Part shown: positions 7,687-17,352 of the stretch, one piece after another
How the letters are laid out: every line of letters begins with the position of its first letter
Numbering within the stretch: position 1 is the first letter of the stretch
Origin: Actinomycetospora callitridis
Lineage (GTDB): Bacteria; Actinomycetota; Actinomycetes; Mycobacteriales; Pseudonocardiaceae
Length of the DNA: 64,000 nucleotides
Assembly (NCBI RefSeq): GCF_028737265.1
Contig: NZ_JAQZAK010000002.1
Location: 434,001 to 498,000, forward strand
Direction: 5' to 3'
The notes under the pieces: generated by a model
What the model was told of the DNA's origin: nothing
Databases searched by the model: none
The model's input: the letters and a program-made list of their open reading frames with translations, nothing else
Position numbers and translations under genes: made by a program

Positions 7687-9600
7687 TCACGCCACTGCCG
7701 CCTGACCGGGCCCCGCGATGGCGAGCCGGGCGTGCGGGTCGAGCCGGGCGAGCTCGGCGGCGACGGTCTGGAGATAGAGCCGGTACATCCAGAAACCCTG
7801 CACGTGGGCCGGTCCGGCCGGGATGAACCCGTACCAGCTGCGGCTCTGCAGGTACCGGTCCATGCCGCCGACGCGCAGGCTCGTGCGCCCGCCCCGGCTC
7901 TCGACGCGGGCGCGGAAGTGGCAGTGCCCGCCGATGTGCAGGCCGACCACCCCGGGCTCGCCGCCGGCGATCTCGACCTCGTCGCCGAAGACGACGAACC
8001 AGTTGCCGCGCACCGCCGTCGTCCGTCGGACGGCGTCGAGCACGACGTCGGGCGGTAGCGCGGTGTCGGCGTGCAGCGCGAGGCGCGAGCGGGCGCCGGC
8101 CGTCGCTGGGATGAGGAAGGAGGAGGCCGGGTGCGGGGGTGGTGGGCCGCCATGCCCGACCCAGCCCGGCCGCGAGCTCGTCGCGCCGTGCCGGTGGTTC
8201 ACGACGGCACCCCAGACCGCCCCGCCGACCAGCGCGAGGGGCAGCACGACGATCCACGTCAGGGCCGAGCCACGGCTCGACAGCCCGTCGTGGCCGCCCC
8301 AGGCGATCCCGCACGCCAGCACGCCGCCCGCCACCAGCCCGACGCGCCAGAACCACGGGAGGGTCGGGGTGAAGGCCGCCGCGAAGGCCAGGAGCCCCAC
8401 GATGACGATCATGACGGTCGCGCCCGTGCCCGCCCCGCCGCCGGAGTACGACGAGGACGTCGACGTCCCCGAGACCGCGAGCAGCAGGCCCACCGTCACC
8501 GCCAGCGCGAGACCACCGCAGAGCACCCACAACCGCGGGACGCGTGCGATCGTCACCCGGGCTCGCTCCCAGGCCGTGAGCGCGCCGGGACCCAGGCTCG
8601 CCGCGGCGGACCGGTTCGTCAGTGCGGCGACCGTGGCCGCCAGGTGCAGCACGGCCACCGCGCCGAGGCCCAGCCCCTCGAGCCCGGGCAGGGAGACGGC
8701 GACGAGCGTGAGCAGCCATGTCCCGACGAGGACCCACACCGCGGCGGGCTGGCCGGCGCGCAGCCCCACCCCGCATCCGACGGCGGCGCCACCGAGCAGC
8801 AGGAACAGCACAGCGCTGCCGACGTAGGTCGGCGAGGCCTGCCCCGCGACGGCCCCGTAGGAGAACCCGACGAGCGCGGCGACGAACGCCGCCGCCGCGA
8901 GCCTCAGCGCGAGGGTCGCCGCAGCACCTCCCGGCGACGGCATGCGCGGGTTGCCCGGCGCGCTAACCACCACGGCGGCGAGCGCCACCGCGAGCATCGC
9001 CCCGAACGCGCCGGGCCCGTCCACCGACGTGCCGAGCGCCGCGGTGAGGACGACCGCGGCCAGGGCGACGGCCCCTCCGGCCGCGACCGCGCGGTGTTGC
9101 GCGAGCGCGAGGACGACACCGCCCGCCCCGGCCGCCAGCAGCAACCTCGGCAGGACGACCACCACGAACGCCGCGGCCTCCGCGTCGCCCCCCGTCGCCC
9201 CGGACAGCGACAGGACGGCCTCGACCAGCAGCACCACCGCGAGGAGTGCCGCGAGGCCCAGCGCTGCCCAGTGCCACGCGACCGCGCCGGGCTGGGGAAG
9301 GGTGAGCGGCGCCGGGCCGGGTCCGTGCGCCTGAGGGCCGGGCCACGGGGGTCGCGGACCGGGTCCCGAAGGCACAGCCCGAGGCGGCGGGATCCGGAGG
9401 GAGATTGTGTCCGGATCGTCGTTCCCACGGGGACGGACCCCGGCGTGGCGACGACCGGTCGTGTCGAGGTCTCGTGTCGTGGGCTCGGCGAACACCTGCT
9501 CGACGGCCGTCGACAACGCGGAACGCTCGAGCCCGCAGCCACGGCAGAAGCGGTCGGCCGCCTGCGAGGGCGCGGCGCAGCGCGCGCACGCCGTCAGCAT
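7687..9600 (-). CDS. Large polytopic zinc-ribbon membrane protein, function unknown
   Basis: 637 residues. Zinc ribbon at the extreme N-terminus (CARCA, CRGCG), a Pro-rich linker to about residue 110, then roughly a dozen hydrophobic segments in two blocks (about 112-335 and 365-480). The C-terminal soluble domain (about 500-637) contains GNWFVVFGDEVEI, GGHCHFRARV and a Trp/Tyr-rich stretch; it looks like a compact alpha/beta domain but no family is recognised. An ATG at 9639, preceded by a GAGGA ribosome site, would add 13 residues and overlap the upstream gene by 11 bp; the ATG at 9600 is preferred because it starts at the ribbon. Likely a scaffold or channel of the membrane system encoded by this block. 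Confidence 0.7.
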   Translation of the reverse strand: MLTACARCAAPSQAADRFCRGCGLERSALSTAVEQVFAEPTTRDLDTTGRRHAGVRPRGNDDPDTISLRIPPPRAVPSGPGPRPPWPGPQAHGPGPAPLTLPQPGAVAWHWAALGLAALLAVVLLVEAVLSLSGATGGDAEAAAFVVVVLPRLLLAAGAGGVVLALAQHRAVAAGGAVALAAVVLTAALGTSVDGPGAFGAMLAVALAAVVVSAPGNPRMPSPGGAAATLALRLAAAAFVAALVGFSYGAVAGQASPTYVGSAVLFLLLGGAAVGCGVGLRAGQPAAVWVLVGTWLLTLVAVSLPGLEGLGLGAVAVLHLAATVAALTNRSAAASLGPGALTAWERARVTIARVPRLWVLCGGLALAVTVGLLLAVSGTSTSSSYSGGGAGTGATVMIVIVGLLAFAAAFTPTLPWFWRVGLVAGGVLACGIAWGGHDGLSSRGSALTWIVVLPLALVGGAVWGAVVNHRHGATSSRPGWVGHGGPPPPHPASSFLIPATAGARSRLALHADTALPPDVVLDAVRRTTAVRGNWFVVFGDEVEIAGGEPGVVGLHIGGHCHFRARVESRGGRTSLRVGGMDRYLQSRSWYGFIPAGPAHVQGFWMYRLYLQTVAAELARLDPHARLAIAGPGQAAVA

Positions 9601-9628
9601 CGTGTGCCCCCGGGCGTCGCCGTGACCG

Positions 9629-10834
9629 TCACGGCCCATCGCAGATGTCCTCGTAGCCGTCCCCGGGGCGGAGACCAGTTTCGCCTTCGGTTGGGAAGTA
9701 CCAGCCGACGCTGCGGTAGGCGGGGCGCCCGTGGCATTGGCCGAGATCCGAGGCGACGATGATCGCCGAACGCTGCACCCCGTCGGACGACGCCCCGCCC
9801 GGTGGGACCCAGCTGGCCGTCCCCCGGCCGGTGGCCCGAGAACCGCCCCAGGTCTCCCAGGTCACCCCGGTGATCATGCCGGTGCCGCTACCGCCGGCGT
9901 AGACCTCGTTCGGCCGGACACCGCCGAAACCGGACTGGTTTGGTGCCCAGACAGCGCCGAGCGTCGGCGTCACCCCACCCGGCATAGCACTCTCGGACAG
10001 CCGGGTCCCTGTTCCCGAGCCCGTTCCCGTCCGCAGCGCTGTGTGGGACGCGTAGTCACCGGTGTGCGACAGGCGCTTGGCGTAGCAGTCGTCCGGCCCG
10101 AAGCCGGCGCTCTGGCACCAGGCGTTGGCGGCGTCGGCGCTCGAGAACGGCCGGTTGGCCAGCGTGATCCAGAAGTCGCTGCTGCGGAAGCTCGTGAAGT
10201 CGCCCGACCACACCAGGATCGCGTCGGGCTGCTGCCCGCGGAGGCGCTGGTGGTCGGTGAGGATGGTGGCCGCGTCGTAGGTCTGCCCGTCCACGACGAG
10301 GCCCTGCTTCTTCGCCGAGAGCTGCGGCGCCCACGAGCCGACGAGCGCCTCGGCGGCTCCAGCGTCGGCACCCCGCTGCGTCTCCAGAGCTTGCGCGGGG
10401 TCCGCGGGCAGGGCCGGCGAGGCCGGTACCGCGGTGGACGCGGGTGGCGCGCCGCCGGCCGTGGACGTCCCGGCTCCGGCCGCCCACGGCATACCCACGA
10501 CGAGGAAGGCGCCGAGGACGACGGCGACGAGCGCGAGCACACAAGCCACGACGATCAGACCGCGGTTGGAACGGCCCTGCTCGGGCGCCGGCGGCGGCCC
10601 GACCGGCGGGAATGGCGCGGCCCACGGAGGGCCGGGCGGCGCCGGCGGCGGGCTGTGAGGTCCGGGCGGTCCGGCCCACCACTGCGTCGGCACGGCCGCC
10701 TGCGGCCCGCTCCGGCGCGGTGCCGGCGGCCCTGGTGGGGCCTGGTTGCCGCAGTGCGGACAGAAGCGAGCACCGGGTCGCCAGGGCGCGGCGCAGCCGC
10801 GACAGGTGGCGTCAGCCGCGTCGATGGTGGTCAT
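9629..10834 (-). CDS. Zinc-ribbon, single-pass membrane protein with secreted sensor-like domain
   Basis: 401 residues. Zinc ribbon at about 11-28 (CRGCA, CPHCG), a Pro-rich cytoplasmic linker, one transmembrane helix at about 92-118, then an extracytoplasmic part. Residues about 155-265 contain VGSWAPQLS, GQTYD, AILVWSGD and DDCYAKRLSH, a domain arrangement also found outside the membrane in some actinobacterial Ser/Thr kinases and similar proteins (recollection of the family, not checked). The final 130 residues are Gly/Ser-rich and end with two Cys. ATG at 10834 is preceded by a G-rich ribosome site. It is the first gene of the minus-strand zinc-ribbon block. Confidence 0.7.
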   Translation of the reverse strand: MTTIDAADATCRGCAAPWRPGARFCPHCGNQAPPGPPAPRRSGPQAAVPTQWWAGPPGPHSPPPAPPGPPWAAPFPPVGPPPAPEQGRSNRGLIVVACVLALVAVVLGAFLVVGMPWAAGAGTSTAGGAPPASTAVPASPALPADPAQALETQRGADAGAAEALVGSWAPQLSAKKQGLVVDGQTYDAATILTDHQRLRGQQPDAILVWSGDFTSFRSSDFWITLANRPFSSADAANAWCQSAGFGPDDCYAKRLSHTGDYASHTALRTGTGSGTGTRLSESAMPGGVTPTLGAVWAPNQSGFGGVRPNEVYAGGSGTGMITGVTWETWGGSRATGRGTASWVPPGGASSDGVQRSAIIVASDLGQCHGRPAYRSVGWYFPTEGETGLRPGDGYEDICDGP

Positions 10835-11149
10835 GCCCCGCCCCCCGGATCGATCGACGGCAACTGAGCCGTCGACAACGGGTCGCTGGAGGATGCGGAG
10901 TCGTTACAGATCGCCGCACCTCGCCCTGACGGTCACGTCAGGAGTCATCTCAAGATCGAGAGGACCGCGCGCGTCGGCCCTACGGACCCACCGGCGGAGG
11001 GACGGGACGGCCGCTGCCCGTCCCGTCCCCTCCGACCAGCGCCTACGAGCCCGGCCGCTCCATACCCGAATCGCTCTCTGACCGCGACGAAGGCGACCAG
11101 GCGTCACGGTCGCCGAGCTGCGCGGGCTCGCACAGCCCGCCGACGGATC

Positions 11150-11844
11150 GCTCGAGGGCGCAGTGGACGGCGCCGTCGCAGCGCGCGGTGCGGCGGCGAC
11201 CGCGATCGAGGGGTACGGTGCGTTGTTGCTCGCCTGCGGGTAGGCCACCAGCTACGCCGTCCCGACGTCGAAGCACTGAGTTCCGGTGGCCCGTGCGTCG
11301 ATCTGGACGGTCACGTTGCAGGTCACCGACCTTCGGCCCGGGCGCTCGCCGCAACGAACCCGACCGACCGGCGGTCACCCGCCACGGCCCCGCCGCCGCT
11401 GCTGACGATCCGCAAGTCGAGCCCAGGGGCAGGCCTGTGGCCGCCGTGGGGCGTCGGCCGGTACCAAGTTGGAGACGGTCACGGTGGCCGGCACCGTCTT
11501 CCCGGCCCACGCCGATGCAGTGCGGAGATCGTGACCCCGAGATCGGCCCGCTCCGGCGCCGTGCCGGTCAGCGTCCAGGTCGCCGGAGCCGCAGTACCGC
11601 TCCAAGCGGTGACCGTGACCCAACCGGATGCGGGACGTGCGGTCAGGGCAGAGCTGATCGAGCGGCCCTGCGCGTCGGAGGTGACAATGGCCGTGGTCGC
11701 GCAGCCGGAGAACGACACGGTCCACTGACCGTGAACGTCACCGGGCCACCACGCAGCCGTTGCGCCGGCGCTCAGCGCGCCGACAGCTGCCACGCTCGAG
11801 GCGAGGGTCCTACCCGCCCCATCGACGAGGTCGTCACGACACAT
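11150..11844 (-). pseudogene. Decayed secreted protein with DUF11/CARDB-like repeat, multiple frameshifts
   Basis: Starting from an ATG at 11844 the minus strand encodes a signal-peptide-like segment (Arg then ALSAGATA) and a beta-rich mature region reaching ADLGVTIS at about 11515. Coherent sequence then continues only by switching frame: AGKTVPATVTVSNL, then DLRIVSSGGGAVAGDRRSV up to a stop, then TCNVTVQIDARATG to another stop, then AYPQASNNAPYPSIAV. Joined together these read like one cell-surface Ig-like (DUF11/CARDB type) domain. At least three frameshifts and two stops make it a pseudogene. The 3' limit is approximate. Confidence 0.65.
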
Positions 11845-11961
11845 CGCAACTCAGGCAACACGCACTCGTGGGCGCGTGGGAGCCACCCGATGAGCGCAAA
11901 GAGGAGCCGTCGCCCTCTCGCGGCCAGCGACTCCTCCGTACTCGGCGACGGCCCTTGATGC

Positions 11962-13170
11962 TCACCTTGAAGCGCTTTCAGCCCCACTAGTAGGTTCTAC
12001 GCTAGCCCCACGTGCATATCCGTCCACCCCAACGTCAGGTTGACCGAGTCGACCTGAGAGGCCCACCGCAAGGGCTCCGAACACCAAGGCCGGCGAGGCA
12101 AGCGAGAGTTGCCACAGGTCAAGTTCCCCCGTAGCCCGGGCGACATGTAGGAATGCGAGCGCGCCCGGCGCAGCGAGCAGCCAGGCGCACAGCCACGCCG
12201 TAGCAACCTCCCGAGGGCGCCACCACCATAGTGCCCCTGCCACTATCGCGAGCGCGAGCACTGCGAGGACTACAAGGCCCGGGGTAATGCGCGTGCTGTC
12301 GGTGACCTTCGACGCCACGTGGAGCGGCGAGAATCCCGCCCAGTCTGCAAGAGCAAACGGCAGAATTAGCGCGGCGGTTGTAAGCGCAGAGACGCCTGCG
12401 ACGACCATGCCCCGCGCTGCTGACGCCTCCCGCCACACCAGCGCGGTAATCGGCACGAGCAGGACGATGATGTGGGGGCGGCTACACAACGTGATCCCGA
12501 GCAGCATGGAGCATGCAACCAACGCCCACCAGCCCCACCGACGCGCCGCGGCCACCACCAAGCACGCTGCTCCAGCGACATAAACCCCGTTCACAAAAAG
12601 GTCGTCACCGACGAGGAACTCCTGAACCGTCACAGCCGAACCGAGCACCACCGCGCACCAAAGCAGAACGGGGACGACCCGGAGTCGCCTCGCCCCATGG
12701 GCCAGGACGAGAAGCAGGCCTGGAACCCAAACCAAATTCTGATAGGCCGCATTTCCGATCGCCCAGAATGGGGCCGCTATCAACAACGCACCAGGCAGGG
12801 GAGTTATCTCGGTGCCCATATAGGTTCTCGCCGTGTACGGGTAGGCACCGTCCGCCAAGCGCGTCAGGGCGACATTGAGGGCGTCTGCCCGATCCGCACC
12901 GTACCCGAGCGATGAGAGATGAGTCGGGTCGTAGGAGATTAGAAAGGCAACCGACAACGCCGCAGACACTACCGCGAATGTCACCCAACAGATCCGCGAC
13001 TCTGCGCTCGCCCAGCGCTGCGCGAGCCACGGCAGCACACCTACTACCAGGATCGCCATCACGGCCACGTAGCCAAGCGCGATTGGAAAAGACGCATTCC
13101 TCGCGACGGTGCCCACCGACACCATCGCGATCAGCCCAGCAACACCTGCGAGCGCCCCCCTAGATGCCAT
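11962..13170 (-). CDS. Polytopic membrane protein, GT-C (mannosyltransferase-like) candidate
   Basis: 402 residues with about ten hydrophobic helices over nearly the whole length. The first extracytoplasmic loop after the second or third helix contains SYDPTHLSSLGYGADRAD followed by Tyr-Pro-Tyr-Thr, similar in kind to the acidic loop of GT-C lipid-linked-sugar glycosyltransferases, where an Asp acts in catalysis; this is inference from topology. It is at the left end of the AT-richer polysaccharide island and its codon use matches that island. It is transcribed away from the Wzz/BY-kinase gene, with 585 bp between them. It could add a sugar outside the membrane to the lipid-linked polymer; a non-enzymatic membrane role is possible. 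Confidence 0.6.
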   Translation of the reverse strand: MASRGALAGVAGLIAMVSVGTVARNASFPIALGYVAVMAILVVGVLPWLAQRWASAESRICWVTFAVVSAALSVAFLISYDPTHLSSLGYGADRADALNVALTRLADGAYPYTARTYMGTEITPLPGALLIAAPFWAIGNAAYQNLVWVPGLLLVLAHGARRLRVVPVLLWCAVVLGSAVTVQEFLVGDDLFVNGVYVAGAACLVVAAARRWGWWALVACSMLLGITLCSRPHIIVLLVPITALVWREASAARGMVVAGVSALTTAALILPFALADWAGFSPLHVASKVTDSTRITPGLVVLAVLALAIVAGALWWWRPREVATAWLCAWLLAAPGALAFLHVARATGELDLWQLSLASPALVFGALAVGLSGRLGQPDVGVDGYARGASVEPTSGAESASR

Positions 13171-13755
13171 GCACGAGGAGTCGCTTGTTACACGTCAGCT
13201 GTTACAGCAAGTGTCGGGAGGAACTCGTCCCGCTCGCGCCATCGCCGTAGGGTTGCAAGCCGGCCGCGGTCCATACTGACGTACAACGTCGCTTGAAGGT
13301 GATCGTGCGCAACCTCCATTGCCGCAGGCGATCCCTAGCTGGCGTGCCGCGCCGCCGTCCTACGTCGCTGGCGCCATCGTTGGGAGGGTCGCAACGTCGC
13401 GACCTGGCGGTTGACAGCCAGCTAGTGGTGCGGCCGCTTCGGGAAATCCCCCCCACCCCCCCCGCCGGGGGGCAGCACCCTGTGGATCGGTCTAATCGTG
13501 GGTTCGTCGCCGCCCGAGGCGCAGCTGATCACGCCAAGAGTTCCAAGCATGAACTCGACGCATCACAGAGAATAGGCGTCTCCAAAATTTGGTATCACTC
13601 CACAACACAATTGGTAATAGTAACGTGAAAGCAGCAATGGCCCGATACCGGGAGTCGATGACGAATTCTCTAAGTCTGGCCCACCCCCTCGACCTACCAG
13701 ATCTCGAAGGGGTTAAGATTGCCCAAATGACTTCGCGACTTGGGGGGCAACCATC
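13171..13755. other. 585-bp divergent intergenic region
   Basis: No supported gene. It contains a long C-rich tract broken by single bases (13448-13463) and then becomes clearly AT-richer from about 13540, as expected for promoters of the two divergent units. Candidate -10 elements for the rightward Wzz gene are TATCAC at 13593 and TAATAG at 13615 (with an upstream TG), neither with a good -35. A TTGACA at 13411 has no -10 at proper distance. Confidence 0.4.
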
Positions 13756-15240
13756 GTGATGTTGAGCCAATATATCGGGGCTCTACGGAAGTTCTGGACC
13801 TCTGTCGTGGCCTGCATCATTCTGGGGCTCGCCATAGGCGGAACCTTAGCTCTCGTTGTTCCGCCAAAATATACATCATCGGTTGGCCTCTACATCTCCT
13901 CACAAGCGCCCGCTGACACGGCGTCATCCGCCTACCAAGGAAGTCTTCTCTCTGCACAACGAACCGCTTCCTACTCGGAACTTCTTACTTCAACCCGTGT
14001 TACGAGCCAAGTAATACGCGATCTTCAGCTTCCATACTCGTCGGGCGAGCTCGCGAGCAGTATCGCGGTTGAGACGGCTCCCAATACGGTCATCATTCAG
14101 GTGAGCGTCACCGACGAGCAACCGGACCGCGCGGCAACAATCGCTAATACACTGGCGCAAGCTTTCAGCAATCTTATCGCACAACTAGAACAACCTCTGG
14201 ATCCGACGCGTCCGCCGCTCGTCGCGGCAAGAATGATCGAACCAGCCTCACCTCCTACCCAACCGACATCCCCTAGCCTTCTCCTCAATCTCGCACTCGG
14301 AGGCGTACTCGGACTCGCCCTCGGAGCGACAATCGCTATCGTGCGCGATACGCTCGACACGTCGATCGATGGAATCGAATCACTGAAGCAGAATACATCA
14401 GCACCCGCGCTGGGGATCGTTCCAGAGGTTCCTGCCGAGTCGAAGACGAGCGGGCAGCAGAACATCCTCCTAAGGACATCCTCTAACGATCCGGCGGCCG
14501 AGGCTCTGCGAAAGATTCGAACGAACTTCGACTTTCTCGACATAGATCGCCAGCAGAAGGTTGTAGCGATTACAAGTTCTGTTGCTGGCGAGGGCAAATC
14601 TACGATCGCCTGCGGTCTCGCGAGTGCTCTCGCCGCCACCGGACGCCGAACCGTTATCGTCGACGCGGACCTACGTAGGCCCGCGATCGCCGAGTATCTT
14701 GGTCTCGTCGGCGATGTTGGGCTGACCAGTGTCATGGCCGGCCGAGTCCCGCTCTCGCGAACCATCCAGCGCTGGCCGTCGGGGGCGGTATCCATTGTTC
14801 CGAGTGGACCGATACCCCCCAATCCGAACGAGCTACTCGCATCGCAGCAGATGCAAGACGTCGTGAGCGAGCTTCGCAGGAATTACGATGTCATCCTCAT
14901 CGATACGCCGCCTCTCGTAGCCGTGGCGGACGCCGCACAGGTCGCTACAATCGCCGACGGCGCAATCTTGGTGTGTGCGTACAAGAGTACATCTGTCGTC
15001 GACGTAGTGGCGGCGACTGAGGCGCTGCGCTCCGTCCAGGCGAGGCTATTGGGATGTGTGCTCAACATGGGCCCGGAGCAAACAAGCGCCTATTACGGAT
15101 CATATAACGGCGGTGGCGGGCGGGCCGATAGGGCTCTGGGCGACACCGATGCCGAAGCGACCATCGACGAACGACAGCAACATCGCATGCCTGAGGCCGG
15201 TCTCAACCGTCCGTCTCCAAGCCGAAGGTCAAGCAGCTAG
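13756..15240 (+). CDS. Polysaccharide co-polymerase / BY-kinase (Wzz-CpsD type), island copy
   Basis: 494 residues. Two transmembrane helices (about 14-36 and 175-197) enclose a Wzz-type extracytoplasmic domain; a cytoplasmic bacterial tyrosine-kinase domain follows. All kinase motifs are intact: Walker A with GEGKST (Lys at about 281), Walker A' VIVDADLRRP (about 300-309) and Walker B VILIDTPP (about 379-386). Tyrosines at about 446, 447 and 450 form a small autophosphorylation cluster. It should set polymer chain length through oligomerisation and phosphorylation cycling with Wzx/Wzy. GTG 13756 and ATG 13759 are adjacent; a GGGGGG ribosome site 8 nt upstream fits the GTG. The flippase gene follows after 43 bp. 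AT-rich codons mark it as island DNA. Compare the paralogue at 42345, whose P-loop is degenerate. Confidence 0.88.
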   Translation: MMLSQYIGALRKFWTSVVACIILGLAIGGTLALVVPPKYTSSVGLYISSQAPADTASSAYQGSLLSAQRTASYSELLTSTRVTSQVIRDLQLPYSSGELASSIAVETAPNTVIIQVSVTDEQPDRAATIANTLAQAFSNLIAQLEQPLDPTRPPLVAARMIEPASPPTQPTSPSLLLNLALGGVLGLALGATIAIVRDTLDTSIDGIESLKQNTSAPALGIVPEVPAESKTSGQQNILLRTSSNDPAAEALRKIRTNFDFLDIDRQQKVVAITSSVAGEGKSTIACGLASALAATGRRTVIVDADLRRPAIAEYLGLVGDVGLTSVMAGRVPLSRTIQRWPSGAVSIVPSGPIPPNPNELLASQQMQDVVSELRRNYDVILIDTPPLVAVADAAQVATIADGAILVCAYKSTSVVDVVAATEALRSVQARLLGCVLNMGPEQTSAYYGSYNGGGGRADRALGDTDAEATIDERQQHRMPEAGLNRPSPSRRSSS

Positions 15241-15283
15241 AGAGCTGATTCGGGCGTGATGACTTCTGAATGGCTAGGCACAG

Positions 15284-16669
15284 TTGACACCTGACCTCCG
15301 AACGGCAGCCTTCGGAAACTCTCGATGGTTGATCCTCCGAATGATGATCGGCATGGCCATAAGCGGGGTCGGACTACTCGCAATTACTCGAATCCTCGGC
15401 CCCAGTGTCTACGGTGTCTACGGTACGGCCTTCGCTACCTGGTTCCTGGTTCAAAACCTAGCTGAGCTAAATCTCGACGTCTGGCTGGTTCGCCGGCCTA
15501 CAGGTCAAGACATCGAAGCTTCGGGAACGGCCCAAACGATACTACTTTGCACTTCAGCTGTCGGTGCCTTGGCACTGTATCTCGCCGCACCACTTGCGAG
15601 TTCGATTACAAGCCTGCCCGAGGTGGAGGGCGCTCTGAGGATGATGTGCCCGGCCCTTCTGCTTGCTGGGTTAGGCCAAGTCCCGCTGTCGGTTCTGGAG
15701 CGTGGGTTCAACTTCAGGGCGGTTGGAGTCGTCGAGCTCATTGGTCAGGCTGCGTTCAATGTTGCTGCCGTGCTTCTCGCGCTCAACGACTGGGGCCTGG
15801 TATCGCTCACGATCGCGCTCAATATCCAGCAGTTCGTACTCCTCGTCGGCTTCGTATCAGCCTACGGCGGCATACCGCGACTTAGCTTCGACCGGACCCT
15901 CGCGAGTAACGCCATCCGATTCGGCCTCGCGGCGACTGGCAGCTCCATCGTCGAGAACGGTCGAGTACTTGTAATTCAGCTCGTGGTGGCACGATTCGGC
16001 GGTGCCACCGGCGCAGGCGTGTACTCCCTATGCATGCGAATTATCGAGCAAACGGCTTTCCTTCGTCAGATCATTTACCGCCTAGCGACGCCGATCTTCG
16101 GCCGACTGCGTGACGAGCGGTCGCGGCTCCAGCGCACCGTTGCCGACAGTCTGCATGTACAAGCTATGGCCGCTGGACTGCCCCCGATGGTGATTTGCTG
16201 GGTCGCCCCCATCCTCGTACCTGTTGTTTTCGGTCCCGAGTGGAGCGCGGCGGCCGACCTCCTTCCGCTCCTCCTTCCCACCTTTCTTCTTCTATGCACG
16301 TTCCAGCTCTATCAGCACGGACTCCTTGCACTTGATCGGTCGTTTACGGTCTTGATCTCGAATTTGGGATACCTTATAGCCCTGACGATTTCTCTTTGGT
16401 TTCTCGTGGCCGCCTTTGGGACTCCGGGGGTCGCGATCTCAGAGGCTATCGCGTCACTTGCCCTCCCAGGGCTCGCGCTGGCCCTCCGCAGCACGCTTCT
16501 TCTTCGCCCAGCTGCATCGCTAATAGCAATCGTCGTCGGGATTACGGTAGCTGGACTGGCTGCAATTACAACCTGGTGGGCAGTGCTCGCCCTTCTACCG
16601 CCACTTGCTTTTCCCAAGAACCGGCGTCTCATCCTTGATTCGACAAGCTCCCTTATTTCGGTTCGCTAA
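15284..16669 (+). CDS. Wzx-type polysaccharide flippase, island copy
   Basis: 461 residues with about twelve to fourteen hydrophobic segments along the whole protein, with the pattern of MOP-superfamily polysaccharide transporters (ITRILGP-VYGVYG in the first helix pair, a polar break near residue 280 with Arg-rich cytoplasmic loop). It would flip undecaprenyl-linked repeat units to the outer face of the membrane for Wzy. The best in-frame start is a TTG at 15284, giving a normal N-terminus with the first helix at about residue 15; no strong ribosome site is visible. It is co-directional with the Wzz/BY-kinase gene. Confidence 0.82.
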   Translation: MTPDLRTAAFGNSRWLILRMMIGMAISGVGLLAITRILGPSVYGVYGTAFATWFLVQNLAELNLDVWLVRRPTGQDIEASGTAQTILLCTSAVGALALYLAAPLASSITSLPEVEGALRMMCPALLLAGLGQVPLSVLERGFNFRAVGVVELIGQAAFNVAAVLLALNDWGLVSLTIALNIQQFVLLVGFVSAYGGIPRLSFDRTLASNAIRFGLAATGSSIVENGRVLVIQLVVARFGGATGAGVYSLCMRIIEQTAFLRQIIYRLATPIFGRLRDERSRLQRTVADSLHVQAMAAGLPPMVICWVAPILVPVVFGPEWSAAADLLPLLLPTFLLLCTFQLYQHGLLALDRSFTVLISNLGYLIALTISLWFLVAAFGTPGVAISEAIASLALPGLALALRSTLLLRPAASLIAIVVGITVAGLAAITTWWAVLALLPPLAFPKNRRLILDSTSSLISVR

Positions 16670-17352
16670 AGCACAGTCGGCACGCTTTCCGTCGCCCGAG
16701 GAGTCGAGCCCTCCAGCTCGAACGACGCTCCGCGCTCCTCTGCCGTGGGCCTCACCCGCGCTCCTGCCACTCGAGCCCAATCCTGCACGCGTAGTGCACG
16801 GCTCATGGAACCCAAGGTGGCATCACGGTTTGGACATACGAGCTTCTTGTGAAGCCGGCTTCTCGAATCGGAGGATCTGGGGGCTCGAGATCCTGCGATA
16901 AGCCAGAGTATGGGACCGCACCGCAGGTGAGGGCCTTCGCCCACAACCCCTCAGCACCGTCATCGGTTTGTCTAGCTGTCGGGCCCTACGACGTTAAGGT
17001 GCGAGGCACCGGAAGGGGATTTGGCCGCGGTGGGCCTCTGAGACGCAGTTGGGCGTGTCACACCCTCCCACAGCCACCTGGAATCCCGCGGAGCACCTCA
17101 CTCGCTACCTTCGCAAACAGCGCCACGACATCTTCGAGGCCACCCGCTTCAACAGACCCAGGCGACGCTGAGTAGGCAAGAGCGACTCAGCCGGCGTTGA
17201 GCCCGATGCGCGCCAGGGCTTTCGCTGCGTCCACCTACGATGCCAGCTGCAAGTGCGACGAGACACGCGCTCGGCAGCGAACGTCATCTATATGCACCGT
17301 AGTGCACTCGAAGTGCGACGGTTCACGACTGCGGGGAAGGCCGTAGTGACCC
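16670..17352. other. 683-bp gap between convergent units of the polysaccharide island
   Basis: No intact gene is seen. A short plus-strand frame ending at a TGA at 17171 reads as a basic helix (with HLTRYLRKQRHDIFEA), possibly the tail of a deleted gene, but nothing upstream supports it. Composition is mixed, so this may be scar tissue from earlier recombination at the island. Confidence 0.4.

Noticed and set aside
13448..13463. C-rich tract as a phase-variable switch
   Set aside because: It is outside any gene, is interrupted, and has no clear promoter spacing effect; only a composition note is justified.
17057..17171. Possible transposase or enzyme remnant with HLTRYLRKQRHDIFEA
   Set aside because: Only about 30 residues with no matching upstream sequence; not enough for a pseudogene call.
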